This document shows positions 5,168 to 5,202 of a stretch of DNA of 5,202 bases, piece by piece. The notes beneath the pieces are model-generated. The model ran no database searches. It saw nothing but the letters and a program-made list of their open reading frames with translations, and was not told the DNA's origin. The DNA is from Candidatus Shapirobacteria bacterium (GTDB lineage Bacteria > Patescibacteriota > Microgenomatia > UBA12405), in NCBI GenBank assembly GCA_018500045.2, contig JAHBAQ020000034.1, positions 1-5,202 on the forward strand. Reading direction: 5' to 3'. The stretch's first letter is position 1; each line of letters starts with the position of its first letter. The translations under genes were made by a program, and so were the position numbers.

Positions 5168-5183
5168 GTATATAGGAATGTAG

Positions 5184-5202
5184 CTGTCTCTTATACACAT
5201 CT
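5184..5202 (-). other. Tn5/Nextera mosaic-end adapter, inverted (not genomic)
   Basis: CTGTCTCTTATACACATCT is the exact reverse complement of bases 1-19. It is technical sequence and cuts off whatever gene lies downstream of the right-end RNA, leaving 16 native bases after the terminator T-run. Confidence 0.97.

Larger units (their letters stand above)
5038..5168 (+). ncRNA. Structured RNA: three-way junction with competing terminator (attenuator-like)
   Basis: The predicted transcript of about 130 nt folds into a compact three-way junction. P1 is CGGGAGAT (5090-5097) with ATCTCCCG (5141-5148). P2 is GTTTTA (5098-5103) with TAAAAC (5110-5115), loop GTGGCA. P3 is TATATTT (5116-5122) with AAATATA (5129-5135), loop ATAAAA. 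P1-P2 and P2-P3 join with no unpaired bases, and TCCAA (5136-5140) links P3 to P1. The 3' strand of P1 is also the 5' arm of the terminator, so the two exclude each other. The segment GAGATGTTTTA (5093-5103) can instead pair upstream with TAAAAC-ATCTC (5051-5062, one T bulged). That gives the 1:2, 2:3, 3:4 logic of an attenuator or riboswitch. No known class was recognised, and any regulated gene lies beyond the fragment. It could equally be a stand-alone small RNA. Confidence 0.5.

Noticed and set aside
5038..5168. T-box leader or CRISPR tracrRNA
   Set aside because: There is no T-box AGGGTGG core or specifier stem, and no CRISPR repeat or cas gene in the window to supply an anti-repeat partner.
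1..5202. A composite transposon bounded by 19-bp terminal inverted repeats
   Set aside because: The repeats are exactly the Tn5/Nextera mosaic end, there is no transposase gene, and the contents are housekeeping genes.

Overview
The window is a tagmentation fragment: exact 19-bp Tn5/Nextera mosaic-end sequences sit at both ends (1-19 and, inverted, 5184-5202), leaving about 5.16 kb of native DNA with arbitrary edges. The DNA is AT-rich, tightly packed and bacterial. A valyl-tRNA synthetase without the usual C-terminal coiled coil, genes with no Shine-Dalgarno sequence, promoters placed almost on top of start codons, and small unrecognised proteins together suggest a reduced-genome bacterium of the Candidate Phyla Radiation (Patescibacteria). 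That placement is inference. The standard code suffices: stops are TAA or TAG and no TGA stop is used.

Layout. On the plus strand, valS (36-2312) is followed by a 56-bp GC-rich element with short inverted ends (2311-2366), then a small membrane-anchored TPR protein (2380-2826). This meets, with zero intervening bases, the minus-strand gene for ribosomal protein bL25 (2827-3489). bL25 has its own extended -10 promoter and a leader of about 60 nt. Further right on the minus strand, an unrecognised HEXXH metalloprotein (4113-4934) and peptide deformylase (3568-4104) form a two-gene operon with an 8-bp gap. Beyond it is a divergent promoter region (4935-5037) holding a strong GC-rich palindrome.

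The right end (about 5038-5168) is the most unusual part. An extended -10 promoter is followed by roughly 130 nt with an elaborate fold: a three-way junction closed by an 8-bp stem, an alternative upstream pairing partner for the same middle segment, and a terminator that competes with the closing stem. It also contains a 23-codon ORF. It may be an attenuator or riboswitch-like leader for a gene beyond the fragment, or a free-standing structured small RNA. Part of it resembles a tRNA without a T arm.

How the genes fit together: the three recognised genes all serve translation (tRNA-Val charging, 5S rRNA binding in the large subunit, and N-formyl removal from new proteins). Arginine codon choice flips with gene orientation (CGN on plus, AGA/AGG on minus) and the plus strand looks C-rich throughout, suggesting strong replication-strand bias with the plus strand lagging.
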